Below are positions 8,630 through 19,071 of a stretch of DNA of 64,000 nucleotides, piece by piece. Below the pieces are notes generated by a model. That model was given only the letters and a program-made list of their open reading frames with translations, was not told where the DNA came from and made no database searches. A program made the position numbers and the translations under genes. Position 1 is the first letter of the stretch, and every line of letters begins with the position of its first letter. Source of the DNA: Pseudidiomarina donghaiensis (GTDB lineage Bacteria > Pseudomonadota > Gammaproteobacteria > Enterobacterales > Alteromonadaceae); contig NZ_FPCF01000001.1 of the NCBI RefSeq assembly GCF_900116895.1, positions 124,001 to 188,000 of the forward strand, read 5' to 3'.

Positions 8630-9945
8630 TGCGACTTTTTCCGCGCTCCGCGTTTGCTCGTACCGTTGCATTGATAGCGGTACTGCTACTTATTAACCAA
8701 CTCGTGTCGTATGTGATGGTTGGTCTGTATGTGGTGAAACCAAGTATGCAACAGGTGAGTAGCGTTGTGGCGCGGCAAGTACAAGGCATTTTAGCGCTTG
8801 ATCAGTGGCTGTCTGAAGTTGAACTTGATGCTGAACACCAGCAACGTTTAGTTGAGCGCTACACGCAAGCAACAGGTATTCGCGGTGTTAATGTTGAAGA
8901 CGCCTTAGACCAAGGGCTAGCCAATACCACAACTTATAATTTTCTATCCGCACAATTGTCAGATTTATTGCAAGCTAATACCGAAGTGCGTATTTCGCAA
9001 GGTGACGTTTACCGCGTGTGGCTGCGCACCGAAAACCTACCGGGCTATTGGCTTACCCTAGAACTTGATAGTTTTGATGAAGCGCGCTTCTCACCATTGC
9101 TGTTTTATTTGGTACTCATTGGCGGTCTGAGTGTGTTGGGGGGCATGGTTTTTACCAACTGGCAAAACCGCCCATTAAAATCACTTGAGGCTGCTGCAAA
9201 GCAGATTGGTAGCGGTGAATATCCGGATGCTTTGGCTGAACGGGGCTCAACTGAAGTGATTGCGGTAACGCGAGCTTTCAACCAAATGAGCCAAGGCGTC
9301 AAACAGCTAGAGCAAGACCGTGCGTTACTGATGGCTGGTATTTCGCATGACTTGCGCACGCCGCTGACTCGCATCCGTCTTGCGACCGAAATGATGCCGC
9401 CAGCCGAAGATTATTTGGCCGAGGGTATTATTAGTGACATTGATGATATGAACTCGATTATTGACCAGTTTATTGATTATGTGCGCAGTGACACCTCGGC
9501 AGACAACGAACAACAGAACTTAAATTACTTGGTCGAAGACGTGGTGGCTCATGTGCCAGACTCATGGCACTCAAAAATTGAAGTGATTTATAACGACATG
9601 CCGAACGTGCCGGTACGTGAAATTTCGATCAAGCGAGTACTGCTGAATTTGTTAGAAAACGCCGAGCGTTATGGCCATCACAAAGTACTCATAGAAACGG
9701 GCTACGACACCGAACGCCGTATGGCGTGGTTTAAAGTGTGCGACGATGGCCCAGGTATACCGGCTGCCGAAGTGGAGCACCTAATGCAGCCCTTTACTCA
9801 AGGTGATAAAGCACGCGCTATGAAAGGCTCTGGCCTTGGCTTGGCCATTATTAAACGTATTATCGAACGCCACCATGGCCGTGTATTACTCGGCCAAAGC
9901 GAACGCTTGGGTGGGCTGTGTGTGCGCGTTGAACTGCCGGTTTAG
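8629..9945 (+). CDS. envZ: EnvZ osmosensor histidine kinase
   Basis: 438 residues, close to E. coli EnvZ (450). Two membrane spans at about 13-34 and 156-175 flank a periplasmic domain of about 120 residues. A HAMP domain (about 177-230) leads to the phospho-acceptor His240 in [16 protein letters not shown]. The ATPase domain shows the N box NLLENAERY (340-348), G1 DDGPGIP (372-378) and G2 GSGLGLAI (400-407). The start is ATG at 8629, inside the ompR stop codon (TAATG). It phosphorylates and dephosphorylates OmpR. Confidence 0.95.
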   Translation: MRLFPRSAFARTVALIAVLLLINQLVSYVMVGLYVVKPSMQQVSSVVARQVQGILALDQWLSEVELDAEHQQRLVERYTQATGIRGVNVEDALDQGLANTTTYNFLSAQLSDLLQANTEVRISQGDVYRVWLRTENLPGYWLTLELDSFDEARFSPLLFYLVLIGGLSVLGGMVFTNWQNRPLKSLEAAAKQIGSGEYPDALAERGSTEVIAVTRAFNQMSQGVKQLEQDRALLMAGISHDLRTPLTRIRLATEMMPPAEDYLAEGIISDIDDMNSIIDQFIDYVRSDTSADNEQQNLNYLVEDVVAHVPDSWHSKIEVIYNDMPNVPVREISIKRVLLNLLENAERYGHHKVLIETGYDTERRMAWFKVCDDGPGIPAAEVEHLMQPFTQGDKARAMKGSGLGLAIIKRIIERHHGRVLLGQSERLGGLCVRVELPV

Positions 9946-9951
9946 CGCGGT

Positions 9952-11358
9952 TTAGCCGCGCACTCGGTTAAGCCCGTTCAGAGCAGCAACACGGTAGGCC
10001 TCAGCCATGGTTGGGTAGTTAAAGGTGGTGTTGACGAAGTATTCAATGGTGTTACCTTCACCTTTTTGTTCCATAATGGCCTGGCCAATGTGAATAATTT
10101 CTGCAGCACGCTCACCAAAGCAGTGAATGCCGAGCACTTCGTTGGTTTCTCGGTGAAACAGAATTTTTAAGCTACCCACCGCCATATTTGAAATTTGCGC
10201 TCGAGCCAAGTGTTTGAACTGAGCGCGTCCCACTTCGTAAGGCACTTTCTGCGCGGTAAGCTCTTCTTCGGTCTTTCCAACTGAGCTTATTTCCGGAATG
10301 GTATAAATACCTGTCGGAATATCACTGATTAAGCGTTGGTTGCACTCGCCTTTTAGCATGGCGGTAGCGCAGATGCGGCCCTGGTCGTAGGCTGCACTGG
10401 CCAAGCTTGGGTAACCAATAATGTCACCGACAGCATAAATAGTGTCGGTTTTGGTTTGGTAATGCTTGTTCACTTCAAGTTGGCCGCGGTAGTTTGGTTT
10501 TAACCCAACGCTTTGTACGTTTAGTCCTTCAATGTTACCGGAACGACCGTTGGCAAAAAGTAAGCAGTCGGCATCAATGCGTTTGCCTGATTGAGTATAC
10601 AACGTAACGCCGTTGTCGTGCCCTTCAATACGATCGTATTCTTCGTTATGGCGAATAACGACACCGCTATTACGCAAGTGGTAGCTCAACGCATCAGAAA
10701 TTTCAGCATCAAGAAAGCTAAGCAGGCGTTCGCGGGTATTAATGAGATCAACCTTGACGCCTAAACCGCGAAAAATACTGGCGTATTCACAACCAATAAC
10801 ACCAGCGCCATAAATAATAATGCTGCGGGGTTCATGTTTAAGGTCTAATACGGTGTCCGAGTCGTAAATGCGTTCGTGGTTAAAGTCGACATCGCTTGGG
10901 TGATAGGGGCGTGAACCTGTGGCGATAACCACTTGCTTGGTGGTGATGTATTCAATAGTACCGTCGGCTTGGGTTATTTTTAACCGATTGGCATTTTCAA
11001 ACGCGGCACTGCCATGAATAACACTCACACCATTGCGCTCATAAAAACTGCTGCGCAAACCAACCTGTTTACGAATCACGCCTTGCGCATGTTTTAAAAT
11101 TTCCGCAAAAGTTAAACCACGATGAATACGCTCGCCCGCGAACAGCGGGTTGGCGTTATATTCAATTAAGCGGCTTACCGAATGGCGCAGGGCTTTAGAA
11201 GGAATAGTGCCCCAGTGAGTACAACCGCCGCCGAGTGAACTGTGTTTTTCAACCATCGCAACGTTACGGCCATTTTTCGCCAGTTGCATAGCTGCACCTT
11301 CGCCACCAGGGCCGCTACCAATCACTACCGCATCAAATTGTGCCTCGCTTACACTCAT
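9952..11358 (-). CDS. sthA: soluble pyridine nucleotide transhydrogenase SthA
   Basis: 468 residues (E. coli 466). An FAD-binding GSGPGG (14-19) is followed by [16 protein letters not shown] (43-58), the SthA signature in which the redox disulfide of related dehydrogenases is lost (Thr/Thr in place of the second Cys). The NAD(P) site is GAGVIG (184-189), and the C-terminal dimerisation domain contains [16 protein letters not shown]. The enzyme converts excess NADPH to NADH. A strong AAGGAG lies upstream of the ATG. Convergent with envZ and divergent from nudE. Confidence 0.96.
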   Translation of the reverse strand: MSVSEAQFDAVVIGSGPGGEGAAMQLAKNGRNVAMVEKHSSLGGGCTHWGTIPSKALRHSVSRLIEYNANPLFAGERIHRGLTFAEILKHAQGVIRKQVGLRSSFYERNGVSVIHGSAAFENANRLKITQADGTIEYITTKQVVIATGSRPYHPSDVDFNHERIYDSDTVLDLKHEPRSIIIYGAGVIGCEYASIFRGLGVKVDLINTRERLLSFLDAEISDALSYHLRNSGVVIRHNEEYDRIEGHDNGVTLYTQSGKRIDADCLLFANGRSGNIEGLNVQSVGLKPNYRGQLEVNKHYQTKTDTIYAVGDIIGYPSLASAAYDQGRICATAMLKGECNQRLISDIPTGIYTIPEISSVGKTEEELTAQKVPYEVGRAQFKHLARAQISNMAVGSLKILFHRETNEVLGIHCFGERAAEIIHIGQAIMEQKGEGNTIEYFVNTTFNYPTMAEAYRVAALNGLNRVRG

Positions 11359-11446
11359 TTACCACTCCTTCTTGGTTGTGCCCTAAGCTTCTTTGCCGTT
11401 ATAGTAACGGAAACAACTCGTGTTCAGCCAGTTTAATGGAATCGTC

Positions 11447-11995
11447 ATGGCGCACAAACCTGTTCCCGAAATATTAACCCGTCACATTGTAGCAGCTAGC
11501 CGCCTGTTGCGTATTGAAGCGGTAGACTTACGCTTTAGCAACGGCGTTGAACGTCAATTTGAACGTATGGCCAGTAGTGGTCGCGGTGCTGTGATGATTG
11601 TTCCGTTCATTGATGACGACACGCTCATGCTTGTTCGTGAGTATGCAGCAGGCTTACATAATTATCAGCTGGGCTTTCCAAAAGGCTTGATAGACCCCGG
11701 CGAAACGCCTGAACAAGCCGCTAACCGTGAACTAAAAGAAGAAATTGGCTATGGCGCAAAGCAGCTGGTGCCATTGAAAAGTGTGACCATGGCGCCGCAG
11801 TTTTTTTCAGCGACGATGCATATTTTTATTGCCCGCGATTTATATCCCGAGTCATTACCTGGTGATGAACCCGAACCACTTGAGCAAGTGCCTTGGTTAA
11901 TCAGCAAGGCTGATGCGTTGCTGGAGCAAGAAGATTTTACTGAAGCCCGAAGTATTGCGGCGCTGTTGATGACACTGCGGGAGTTACAGGCATGA
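11447..11995 (+). CDS. nudE: ADP compounds hydrolase NudE (Nudix)
   Basis: 182 residues (E. coli NudE 186). The Nudix box is complete: GLIDPGETPEQAANRELKEE continuing into IG (about residues 82-103). NudE hydrolyses ADP-ribose, NADH and related ADP compounds. ATG at 11447 is chosen over an in-frame GTG at 11420 because it matches the family start (MAHKPVPEIL) and has GGA upstream. The stop overlaps the cysQ ATG by 4 nt (ATGA). The nudE-cysQ pairing near sthA matches gammaproteobacterial gene order. Confidence 0.94.
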   Translation: MAHKPVPEILTRHIVAASRLLRIEAVDLRFSNGVERQFERMASSGRGAVMIVPFIDDDTLMLVREYAAGLHNYQLGFPKGLIDPGETPEQAANRELKEEIGYGAKQLVPLKSVTMAPQFFSATMHIFIARDLYPESLPGDEPEPLEQVPWLISKADALLEQEDFTEARSIAALLMTLRELQA

Positions 11996-12837
11996 ATAAG
12001 CACATAGCCCCAGAACAACTTGCCGAATGGTTGCAAGGGGCTGCCGAAGTAGCCTTGCGCGCCGGTGATTTAATTCTTGAGTTATACGAAGAACAAGCAT
12101 ACGAGACTTACGAAAAAGATGACGAGTCGCCGGTGACCAGTGCTGATTTTGCTGCCAACCGGTTAATTGTTGATGGTTTGGCCAAGCTAACACCCGATAT
12201 TCCAATTTTATCGGAAGAGGGCTCGCATTTGAGCTTTGAAGAACGCCAGCAATGGCCGCGGTATTGGATTATTGACCCGATAGACGGCACCCAAGAATTT
12301 ATTGCCCGCAGTGGTGATTTCGGCGTGATTATTGCGTTGGTTGAACATAACAAGCCGGTACTGGGCGTTATTTATTGGCCTGCCGGTGATGTGTTGTACA
12401 CCGCGCAACGTGGGCAAGGTGCATTTCGTCAAGACGCGCACGGCAAGCAACAAATTCACATTCGGCGCTTGGCCGATCCCGCCCAAGACGTTATCCATCT
12501 GGCAATTAGCCGTCGGCAGCCACGTGAACGTGTGTTGCAGCGCATGACCGCTGAGCGTGAACTTGCATTGTTTCCAGCTGGCAGTTGTTCATTAAAAGCC
12601 TGCATGATCGCTGAGGGCCGTGCCGATTGCTTTTTACGCGTCGGGCCTACTGGCGAGTGGGACACCGCTGCTGCTGAAGTGATCGTTGGTGAAGCCGGCG
12701 GCTGCATTGTCAGTGAAGATTTCCAGCCGCTAACCTATAACCAAGAAGCAAACCTAGGCAACCCGAATTTTATTATTTTGGGCGACCCAGCCGTTGCTTG
12801 GAAAAGCGTGTTTACTCATCATCAAAACGATGATTAG
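11992..12837 (+). CDS. cysQ: 3'(2'),5'-bisphosphate nucleotidase CysQ
   Basis: 281 residues (E. coli 246; the extra length is spread over the termini). Metal-binding motifs of the inositol monophosphatase superfamily are present: SEEG (74-77), DPIDGT (95-100) and GEWDTAAAE near residue 223. The enzyme removes pAp formed by sulfate assimilation and acyl carrier protein metabolism. Translationally coupled to nudE. Its 3' end overlaps that of the convergent yheU by 26 bp. Confidence 0.94.
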   Translation: MNKHIAPEQLAEWLQGAAEVALRAGDLILELYEEQAYETYEKDDESPVTSADFAANRLIVDGLAKLTPDIPILSEEGSHLSFEERQQWPRYWIIDPIDGTQEFIARSGDFGVIIALVEHNKPVLGVIYWPAGDVLYTAQRGQGAFRQDAHGKQQIHIRRLADPAQDVIHLAISRRQPRERVLQRMTAERELALFPAGSCSLKACMIAEGRADCFLRVGPTGEWDTAAAEVIVGEAGGCIVSEDFQPLTYNQEANLGNPNFIILGDPAVAWKSVFTHHQNDD

Positions 12838-13036
12838 CGGGCAAAATATTCACCGTCTCGTGCAATTCTGACCACACTAAAACGGCGTCTCCGCGCTCTA
12901 ATTGAGCGCGGACATCGGCCACTTTTTGCTCTAGCGATTTTTCTTCATCGCCATAGTCAGTGCCCTCACGCAGCACAAAAGCCTCAATGAGTTGGGTGAG
13001 CGTGTCGGGATTAACTTGCTGCCAAGGTATTTCCAT
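12812..13036 (-). CDS. yheU: YheU family protein (UPF0270)
   Basis: 74 residues with the family signature [10 protein letters not shown] and [13 protein letters not shown]. Function is not established; YheU-like proteins are small cytosolic proteins encoded beside yheS in many gammaproteobacteria. The ATG lies in the stop codon of yheS (TAATG), so it is translationally coupled. The 3' end overlaps cysQ in convergent orientation. Confidence 0.92.
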   Translation of the reverse strand: MEIPWQQVNPDTLTQLIEAFVLREGTDYGDEEKSLEQKVADVRAQLERGDAVLVWSELHETVNILPANHRFDDE

Positions 13037-14925
13037 TAGTTTTGCGCCTCTTGTATGGCTTCTTCAGCCTCTAACCATTCCGCTTCGGCTTGCGCGAGTT
13101 GAGCTTGCGCGTGTGCTTGTTGTTGAAGTAGCTCGGTCAATTCATCTTTACGCTGAGCTTCGTACAGAGAATTGTCAGCCAGCGCTTCGCTAAACTCGCT
13201 CAGCTGTTGTTCAAATTTCTGCATGGCTTGCTCCGCCTTTTTTACGCGATCTTTCAGTGGCTTGAGCGCTTGTCGGCGCTCAGCTTCTTGGCGTTTTTCA
13301 GCTTTGCGATCAGTTTTACCCGAGCTGCTTTGGGTGGTCGCGGCTTTTTGCTGTTGCGCATGCTGCTTCAACCAGTCGTGGTAGGCGTCAAGATCGCCGG
13401 CAAAAGGCTCGACGTGTTGATTGGCCACTAAATAAAACTCATCCACTGTGGTGCGTAACAAGTGTCGGTCATGCGACACAATAACCATTGCGCCGTCAAA
13501 ATCTTGTAGCGCATACACCAGCGCCTCACGCATGGTGCTGTCTAAGTGGTTGGTTGGTTCATCAAGCAGCAACATATTTGGCTTTTGATAAACAATTAGC
13601 GCCAATACCAAGCGCGCCTTTTCACCCCCCGACATAGGGCCAACTAGTGCTGTTGCGGCATCGCCAGAGAAGCCAAAGCCTCCTATAAAATCACGTAGCT
13701 GTTGTTCGGTTGCAATGGGGTCTAAGCGCTGCAAGTGCTGTAGTGGGGTTGCCTGCACATCTAAAGTTTCTAATTGGTGTTGGGCGAAATAGCCAAGGCT
13801 AATGCCAGGGTTTAGCGCGACCACACCGGCTTGTGCATTGAGTTCACCGGCAAGTAGCTTCACCAAGGTTGATTTACCCGCACCATTACGGCCGAGCAGG
13901 CCGATACGGCTGCCGGGTACTAAATTGAATTTAATGTCGCGCAAAATAATTGTATCACCATAACCGGCTTGAACTTTTTCTAAAGTCAGTAATGGATTCG
14001 GTAGCTGCGCTGGTGGCTTAAACTGGAAGTTAAAACCACTGGCTGCGCGCAGTGGTGCCGAAGCCTGCAACCGTTCGAGCGCTTTTATGCGACTTTGCGC
14101 TTGCTTGGCTTTACTTGCTTTATAACGAAACCGGTCAATGTAACTCTGCAGATGTTTTCGCTGAGTTTGCTCTTTTTCAAATTGCGCTTGTTGTTGTGCA
14201 ATGTGCTCTGCTTGCTGGCGCTCGAAGCTGCTGTAATTGCCGCTATAGCTCGTCGCAGTAAAGTTTTCAATGTGCACAATGTGCTGTACCGTTGCGTCAA
14301 GAAAGTCACGGTCGTGCGAAATAACCATGAGTGTACCAGGGTAGCGTTGCAGCCAGTCTTCTAACCAAAAAATAGCGTCCACATCTAAGTGGTTGGTTGG
14401 TTCGTCAAGCAATAGTAAATCGGCGCGAGCAATCAGTGCTTGGGCTAGGTTTAAGCGCATACGCCAACCGCCCGAAAAGGCCTTTACCGGATGGTATATT
14501 TGCTCTGGCTGGAAACCTAGGCCATCGAGCAACGCCGCCGCTCGAGCAGCAGCATCATAACCGCCAATGGTGGCCAGTTTGTCATGCAGCGTACCGATAG
14601 CGTGGCCATCATGGTCGGCTTCGGCTTGTGCCAGCTGCGCCTCAAGTTCACGTAATTCCGTATCGCCATCAAGCACGTAGTCTAGCGCTGAACGCTCAAG
14701 CGCTGGGGTTTCTTGTTGAACACTCGCAATACGCCAAGCCTTAGGCGCTTCGCAGCTGCCTTGCTCAACGCTTAGCTCTTGACGTAACAGCGCAAACAGT
14801 GACGACTTACCGGTACCGTTACGGCCAACAACGCCTACATGGTGACCAGGGAAAATGGTGATGTCTGCATTTTCCAGCAAGACCTTGCCGCCGCGCATTA
14901 ACGACATGGCGCGAATGTTTATCAT
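13036..14925 (-). CDS. yheS: ABC-F family ATPase YheS
   Basis: 629 residues with two ABC domains and no membrane segments. The first Walker A is GRNGTGKSS (34-42), the second GRNGAGKST; both LSGG-type signatures ([28 protein letters not shown]) and Walker [12 protein letters not shown] are present. Between the domains is the charged P-site tRNA-interaction linker (about 235-290) typical of ABC-F translation factors. A long C-terminal coiled coil follows (about 530-629). These proteins bind the ribosomal E site and relieve stalling. yheU is coupled downstream. Confidence 0.93.
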   Translation of the reverse strand: MINIRAMSLMRGGKVLLENADITIFPGHHVGVVGRNGTGKSSLFALLRQELSVEQGSCEAPKAWRIASVQQETPALERSALDYVLDGDTELRELEAQLAQAEADHDGHAIGTLHDKLATIGGYDAAARAAALLDGLGFQPEQIYHPVKAFSGGWRMRLNLAQALIARADLLLLDEPTNHLDVDAIFWLEDWLQRYPGTLMVISHDRDFLDATVQHIVHIENFTATSYSGNYSSFERQQAEHIAQQQAQFEKEQTQRKHLQSYIDRFRYKASKAKQAQSRIKALERLQASAPLRAASGFNFQFKPPAQLPNPLLTLEKVQAGYGDTIILRDIKFNLVPGSRIGLLGRNGAGKSTLVKLLAGELNAQAGVVALNPGISLGYFAQHQLETLDVQATPLQHLQRLDPIATEQQLRDFIGGFGFSGDAATALVGPMSGGEKARLVLALIVYQKPNMLLLDEPTNHLDSTMREALVYALQDFDGAMVIVSHDRHLLRTTVDEFYLVANQHVEPFAGDLDAYHDWLKQHAQQQKAATTQSSSGKTDRKAEKRQEAERRQALKPLKDRVKKAEQAMQKFEQQLSEFSEALADNSLYEAQRKDELTELLQQQAHAQAQLAQAEAEWLEAEEAIQEAQN

Positions 14926-14993
14926 ATGAAGCCTTAACTTGGTGTTCGACGAAGTTTCTGCGACAATTATACCTGATAGCCACAGAGGTGAAT

Positions 14994-15212
14994 ATGACTC
15001 AAACTCGCAAACGTTTTATCGCTGGCGCTGAATGCCCAGCTTGCCATGCTCAAGATACGCTCATGCTGACCATTGCGGGCACTGACGAAAAAGTTAGCTG
15101 TGTGCAATGCGGGCATGAATTTTCCGAACGTGGCGCGAACAAGCCAGAGCCTGAAACGGCTAAAAAATCAGTGGCGCAAGAGGGGCTTATTGGCATATTC
15201 AAACCCGAGTAA
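14994..15212 (+). CDS. yheV: YheV family putative zinc ribbon protein
   Basis: 72 residues. Two knuckles, CPAC (14-17) and CVQC (36-39), suggest one zinc site. The beginning TRKRFIAGAECPACHAQD and the end IGIFKPE are the YheV family pattern. ATG at 14994 with AGAGGTG upstream is preferred to a GTG six bases earlier. Divergent from yheS. Function unknown. Confidence 0.88.
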   Translation: MTQTRKRFIAGAECPACHAQDTLMLTIAGTDEKVSCVQCGHEFSERGANKPEPETAKKSVAQEGLIGIFKPE

Positions 15213-15302
15213 GTACGCTACATATGTGCGTTGCATGGGGGCTGAATAACCGCTACTGTTAGAGCATCTTTTTTGTATTTAACGAAAATAAGCGAGAGCA
15301 GC

Positions 15303-15713
15303 ATGAGTCAAATAGTCTTCGGCGGTATTTGGGTTATTCTTATCACTGTTTTTATTCAGTGGTTGATTGCCAGTGGCTCAAAAGCCAAGCAGCCAGGCGC
15401 TGTGCCGGGCAAAATTAATGAATCATTAAGCCACAACTCCTTTGTATTTCGGGCGCACCGCACTTTTCAAAATAGCATTGAAAATGTCCCGTTTTTTCTT
15501 GCCGCGGCATTTTTAGCCATTTTCGTGGGGGTAGACTCACAGTGGTTTACTATTTCGGTATGGGTATTTGCGTTTGCTCGCATTATTCACATGCTGTTGT
15601 ACTACGGCATTGCGACAGAAAAAAATCCCAGCCCACGTAGTTACTTCTTCATGATTGGCGTCATTGCTAATGCGGTGGTGCTGGTTCAGGTCGCTATTGC
15701 GCTGGTGGCTTAA
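15303..15713 (+). CDS. MAPEG family membrane protein
   Basis: 136 residues with four hydrophobic helices (about 4-22, 64-80, 85-102 and 115-135) and the MAPEG pattern in which a helix is preceded by FRAHRTFQNSIENVPFF. The family includes glutathione S-transferase-like and eicosanoid enzymes; the substrate of bacterial members is mostly unknown. Start ATG at 15303 with GAGAG upstream. The next gene begins 29 bp on and may be co-transcribed. Confidence 0.88.
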   Translation: MSQIVFGGIWVILITVFIQWLIASGSKAKQPGAVPGKINESLSHNSFVFRAHRTFQNSIENVPFFLAAAFLAIFVGVDSQWFTISVWVFAFARIIHMLLYYGIATEKNPSPRSYFFMIGVIANAVVLVQVAIALVA

Positions 15714-15742
15714 AAACTCAATTGCAACGTTTAGGATAATCT

Positions 15743-16657
15743 ATGAATCAACGGCAGTATCCAATTGGCACTCCGGGCGAAGCTTGGGGCGCAGAAGAAA
15801 AACAACAATGGTTAGCGGCGCAACAAGTAAAGCGCTCTTATTTTGATGACGTTGTAAGTCAAATCAACCAGTTGCACGAACAATTCGATGTTGAGCAATA
15901 CGGAGCATTAGAATATCCCAGCAATACATTCCCATTGTTTATTGTGAAAACTCGCCATTGGGACAACAGCAAACCAAATGTGTTAGTTACCGGCGGTGTT
16001 CACGGCTATGAAACCTCAGGAGTGCATGGTGCCTTAGCGTTTATCAAAGAGCACGCGGAGCATTATAGTCAGTGGTTCAACATTATGGTTGCGCCGTGCA
16101 TTAGCCCGTGGGGTTATGAAACCATTAATCGTTGGAACCCGTTCGCGATTGACCCAAACCGTTCATTCAAAGAAAACAGCCCAGCGGGTGAAAGCGCAGC
16201 AATTATGGACTACCTACAGCGTCATGAATTGACGTTTTTAATGCATATTGATCTGCACGAAACAACAGATACCGATAACTCAGAATTCCGCCCAGCACTG
16301 GCTGCTCGCGACGGTACTTTCAATGAGAATTGGAATATTCCCGATGGTTTTTACACGGTGGGCAATTCAGAGAAGCCTACCCAAGATTTTCAACAGGCGA
16401 TTATCGATTCCGTGCGTAAGGTCACCCACATTGCACCGCCAGACAATGACGGCAAGATTATTGGTGCGCCCATTGAGCAAGAAGGGGTGATTCATTACGC
16501 CGGTAAGCAATTGGGTTTATGTATGGGCTTAACCGATGCACCTTATGTGAGCACTACCGAGGTATACCCAGATAGCGACAATGCGTCACCAGAACAATGT
16601 ATTGCGGCCCAAGTGGCAGCAGTGAAAGGTGCGTTAGAGTTTCTGCGCACAGTATAA
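15743..16657 (+). CDS. M14-family zinc carboxypeptidase-like protein
   Basis: 304 residues, no signal peptide. The zinc site is recognisable: HGYE (His87, Glu90) and the downstream His in HIDLHET (168-174, probably His172). A catalytic Glu274 sits in TTEVYP. The segment VLVTGGVHGYETSG is typical of the M14 peptidase / succinylglutamate desuccinylase-aspartoacylase superfamily, so it may cleave a C-terminal residue or an acyl amino acid. Substrate not deducible. It follows the MAPEG gene on the same strand. Confidence 0.85.
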   Translation: MNQRQYPIGTPGEAWGAEEKQQWLAAQQVKRSYFDDVVSQINQLHEQFDVEQYGALEYPSNTFPLFIVKTRHWDNSKPNVLVTGGVHGYETSGVHGALAFIKEHAEHYSQWFNIMVAPCISPWGYETINRWNPFAIDPNRSFKENSPAGESAAIMDYLQRHELTFLMHIDLHETTDTDNSEFRPALAARDGTFNENWNIPDGFYTVGNSEKPTQDFQQAIIDSVRKVTHIAPPDNDGKIIGAPIEQEGVIHYAGKQLGLCMGLTDAPYVSTTEVYPDSDNASPEQCIAAQVAAVKGALEFLRTV

Positions 16658-16764
16658 AACCTGTGCTATGGTTATTTTTAGCAAACGGAATGCAGTACTG
16701 CTTTAGTGAGCCCAACGCTTTGGCAGACCGATGACAACAGGGCATAATAACAAGGAAAAATAAC

Positions 16765-17130
16765 ATGAATTGGTATATTACAGTTTTAAAAAAATACGCT
16801 GTTTTTTCGGGACGCGCCCGCCGTTCGGAATACTGGTTTTTTGTATTGTTTAACATCATTGTTAGCTTTGTACTTGGCTTTATTGACGGCATGCTCGGCT
16901 TGGGTAACCCTGAGGCTGGTATTGGTATTTTGAGCCTCATTTATGCTTTAGCTGTGCTTATTCCATCCATTGCTGTTGGTGTACGCCGGTTACATGACAC
17001 GAATCGCTCAGGTTGGTGGCTATTAATCTCATTAATTCCGCTCATTGGTGCAATTGTGCTTATCGTATTCTTTGTGTTGGATAGCCAGCCAGGTGAAAAC
17101 CGCTTTGGCCCAAATCCAAAAGGCATGTAA
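16765..17130 (+). CDS. DUF805 inner membrane protein
   Basis: 121 residues. The DUF805 pattern is clear: NWYITVLKKYAVFSGRARRSEYW at the start (amphipathic, then membrane), GVRRLHDTNRSGWW in the middle and GENRFGPNP at the end. Three to four membrane segments. Function unknown; E. coli relatives are YhaH/YhaI. It overlaps the next gene by one base (TAATG), so the two are translationally coupled. Confidence 0.92.
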   Translation: MNWYITVLKKYAVFSGRARRSEYWFFVLFNIIVSFVLGFIDGMLGLGNPEAGIGILSLIYALAVLIPSIAVGVRRLHDTNRSGWWLLISLIPLIGAIVLIVFFVLDSQPGENRFGPNPKGM

Positions 17131-17540
17131 TGCAACCTAGTATCTCGTTTATTACCTTAACGGTTGAGAATCTAGAACGAGCCGTCGCGTTTTATCGCGA
17201 CGGCCTCGGCTGGCCTACTGAAGGTATTGTGGGCGAGAGCTATGAAAATGGCGCGGTGGCTTTTTTTAAGTTGGCCAACAATTTGACCTTTGCATTATGG
17301 CCAAAACAAAGTCTTGCCAATGAAACTGGCTTGCCGCACGACAACCATGGCCCCACCAATGTGCTGCTTGCCCATAATGTGCCCAGTGAAGCGCAAGTAG
17401 AGCAAGTACTGCTAGAAGCAAAACAAGCTGGCGCAACTTGGGTCAAACCAGCCAAGCGAACTGCTTGGGGCGGCTATGCCGGGTATTTTATGGACCCCGA
17501 ACAACATTTATGGGAAGTGGTTTACAACCCGCACTTATGA
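17130..17540 (+). CDS. VOC (glyoxalase/bleomycin resistance fold) family protein
   Basis: 136 residues with two beta-alpha-beta-beta-beta halves: FITLTVENLERAVAFYRDGLGW at the start and a C-terminal GGYAGYFMDPEQHLWEVVYNP. Conserved metal-ligand positions (His/Glu near EQHLWEV) suggest a metalloenzyme, but the substrate is unknown. Starts within the stop codon of the DUF805 gene and overlaps the DUF1415 gene by 4 nt; the three genes form one tight operon. Confidence 0.9.
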   Translation: MQPSISFITLTVENLERAVAFYRDGLGWPTEGIVGESYENGAVAFFKLANNLTFALWPKQSLANETGLPHDNHGPTNVLLAHNVPSEAQVEQVLLEAKQAGATWVKPAKRTAWGGYAGYFMDPEQHLWEVVYNPHL

Positions 17541-18115
17541 GCCAAAACCATCAAACCATCACTGCACAAACCGCCCGCTGGGTTAACGACGTTATTGTTG
17601 CACATAATTTTTGCCCTTTTGCGCGCCGCGAAGTCGAGCAGCAAACCATTCACTATGAGGTAGCCGATAGTGCTGACAGGGCACAGCAGCTGGCGCAGCT
17701 ACTGCAGCTTTGCCAACAGCTTGATGACTCCCCTGGCATAGCGACCACGTTGTTTGTTATTCCTGAGGGCGTGAGCAACTTCGACGACTTTCTTGATCTT
17801 GTCGATGTGGCAGAGCGTTTGTTAGAGCTTGAAGGGTACGACGGCACCTACCAGTTAGCGACATTCCATCCAGACTACCAGTTCGCGGATAGCCCCGCAG
17901 ATGATGCAGCTAATTACACCAATAGAGCGCCGTACCCAACCTTGCATATTTTACGTGAAGAAGGGCTAAGCTTAGCTTTAGCAAGTTACAACAAGCCGGA
18001 ACGCATTCCACAGCGCAATATTGACTATGCACGTGCCAAAGGGGCTGATTATTTTGCTGATTTACTTGAGCGCATTAAAGCTGGCATGAAAACAACCGTG
18101 CGCCTGCAAAAATAG
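17537..18115 (+). CDS. DUF1415 family protein
   Basis: 192 residues from ATG at 17537 (ATGA overlap with the VOC gene). The N-terminus WVNDVIVAHNFCPFARRE and later FHPDYQFA, NRAPYPTLHILRE are the hallmarks of DUF1415. Function unknown; conserved in gammaproteobacteria. No signal peptide or membrane span. An upstream in-frame extension overlaps the VOC gene and is not supported. Confidence 0.9.
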   Translation: MSQNHQTITAQTARWVNDVIVAHNFCPFARREVEQQTIHYEVADSADRAQQLAQLLQLCQQLDDSPGIATTLFVIPEGVSNFDDFLDLVDVAERLLELEGYDGTYQLATFHPDYQFADSPADDAANYTNRAPYPTLHILREEGLSLALASYNKPERIPQRNIDYARAKGADYFADLLERIKAGMKTTVRLQK

Positions 18116-18199
18116 CTCAAGCTGAAACGTCACATGGATTGCCGCCAAAAGCATTTGTGTCAATGTTGGTTTGCTAAACGACATTAGTGACAAAACACT

Positions 18200-18226
18200 T
18201 AAAGTTAATATGGGAATTGTCGATAC
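18200..18226 (+). promoter_or_regulatory. sigma-28 (FliA) type promoter of motAB
   Basis: TAAAGTTA, an 11-bp spacer and GTCGATAC match the FliA consensus (TAAAGTTT-N11-GCCGATAA) at 13 of 16 positions with the exact spacing. It lies 40 bp before the motA-like start codon, which fits a late motility gene. Confidence 0.75.
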
Positions 18227-18265
18227 TAAAATTATCGTGCAGTTAACCAAGGTTGTTCATCTGTT

Positions 18266-19069
18266 ATGAATTTATCCACGCTTCTGGGCATGTTGTCCGG
18301 CATTGCTATTGTTGTTTTATCCGTATTTTTAACCGCTGCTGACGCCTGGGCTTTCGTGAACTTGCCAGGCCTTGCCATTGTGCTCGGCGGAACCTTTGCG
18401 GCCACGCTGCTGGCATATCCGCTACGCGAACTCGTACGAGTCTTCAAGATATTATGGATAGTGCTGCGTAACGAAAAAATGTACGCCCAGGATGATCAAA
18501 AAGAGCTGGTTGAAGTTGCGAAACAGCTAGTACAGGGGCGCATTGCCAACGCTGAAGACCAGATGAACCAGGTGAAGAATCCATTTTTGCGCACCGGTTT
18601 ACAATTACTCATTGACCAAACCCCCACGCAAGATATCGCCGAGCTGCTAGAGTGGCGTATTTTAAAAATGAAAATTAAAGAGCGTGCGGAAGCGCAGGTT
18701 TACCGCACCATGGCTGCTTTTGCGCCAGCTTTCGGTATGCTTGGTACCTTGGTGGGGTTGGTGAACATGCTGCACGGCATGGGCGAAAGCAGTATGACCG
18801 AGATTGGTGTCGATATGGCCTTTGCCTTGCTAACCACCTTATATGGAGTGGTGTTAGCAAACATGTTGTTCAAACCAATTGCGATTAAGTTTGAGCGCCG
18901 CACTGAGCGCCGCGTGCAATTGATGAACATGATCTTAGAAGGCATATTGCTCGTCGCTCGTGGTCGCAGCCCTGGCTATATTCGTGAATATCTCACCACC
19001 TTCTTTGCGCATGTCGAAGATGAACTTGATATTGACGAGCATAATCAATTAGCCAACGGGCGCGCTTAA
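18266..19069 (+). CDS. motA: MotA-family flagellar motor stator protein
   Basis: 267 residues with four membrane spans (about 4-22, 30-50, 150-172 and 184-202). The stator signature is present: FAPAFGMLGTLVGLVNML and VDMAFALLTTLYGVVLANMLFKPIA, with the conserved prolines, and a long charged cytoplasmic loop (about 60-145) that contacts the FliG rotor. It pairs with the MotB-type gene 2 bp downstream. A sigma-28 type promoter precedes it, supporting a motility role, although no other flagellar gene is in the window. Whether it conducts H+ (MotA) or Na+ (PomA) cannot be decided by eye. Confidence 0.92.
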   Translation: MNLSTLLGMLSGIAIVVLSVFLTAADAWAFVNLPGLAIVLGGTFAATLLAYPLRELVRVFKILWIVLRNEKMYAQDDQKELVEVAKQLVQGRIANAEDQMNQVKNPFLRTGLQLLIDQTPTQDIAELLEWRILKMKIKERAEAQVYRTMAAFAPAFGMLGTLVGLVNMLHGMGESSMTEIGVDMAFALLTTLYGVVLANMLFKPIAIKFERRTERRVQLMNMILEGILLVARGRSPGYIREYLTTFFAHVEDELDIDEHNQLANGRA

Positions 19070-19071
19070 GC

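Noticed and set aside
9945..9961. GC-rich hairpin GCGCGG/CCGCGC between envZ and sthA
   Set aside because: No T tract on either side and it overlaps coding sequence, so not called as a terminator.
9952..11358. Missing second redox cysteine in SthA
   Set aside because: Normal for SthA; the family lacks the disulfide found in related flavoproteins.
11396..11410. Palindrome CCGTTA-TAG-TAACGG between sthA and nudE
   Set aside because: Only six-base arms with no known operator resemblance; could be chance.
12812..12837. Convergent 26-bp overlap of cysQ and yheU as a possible misannotation
   Set aside because: Both C-termini fit their families, so the overlap is real and common in compact genomes.
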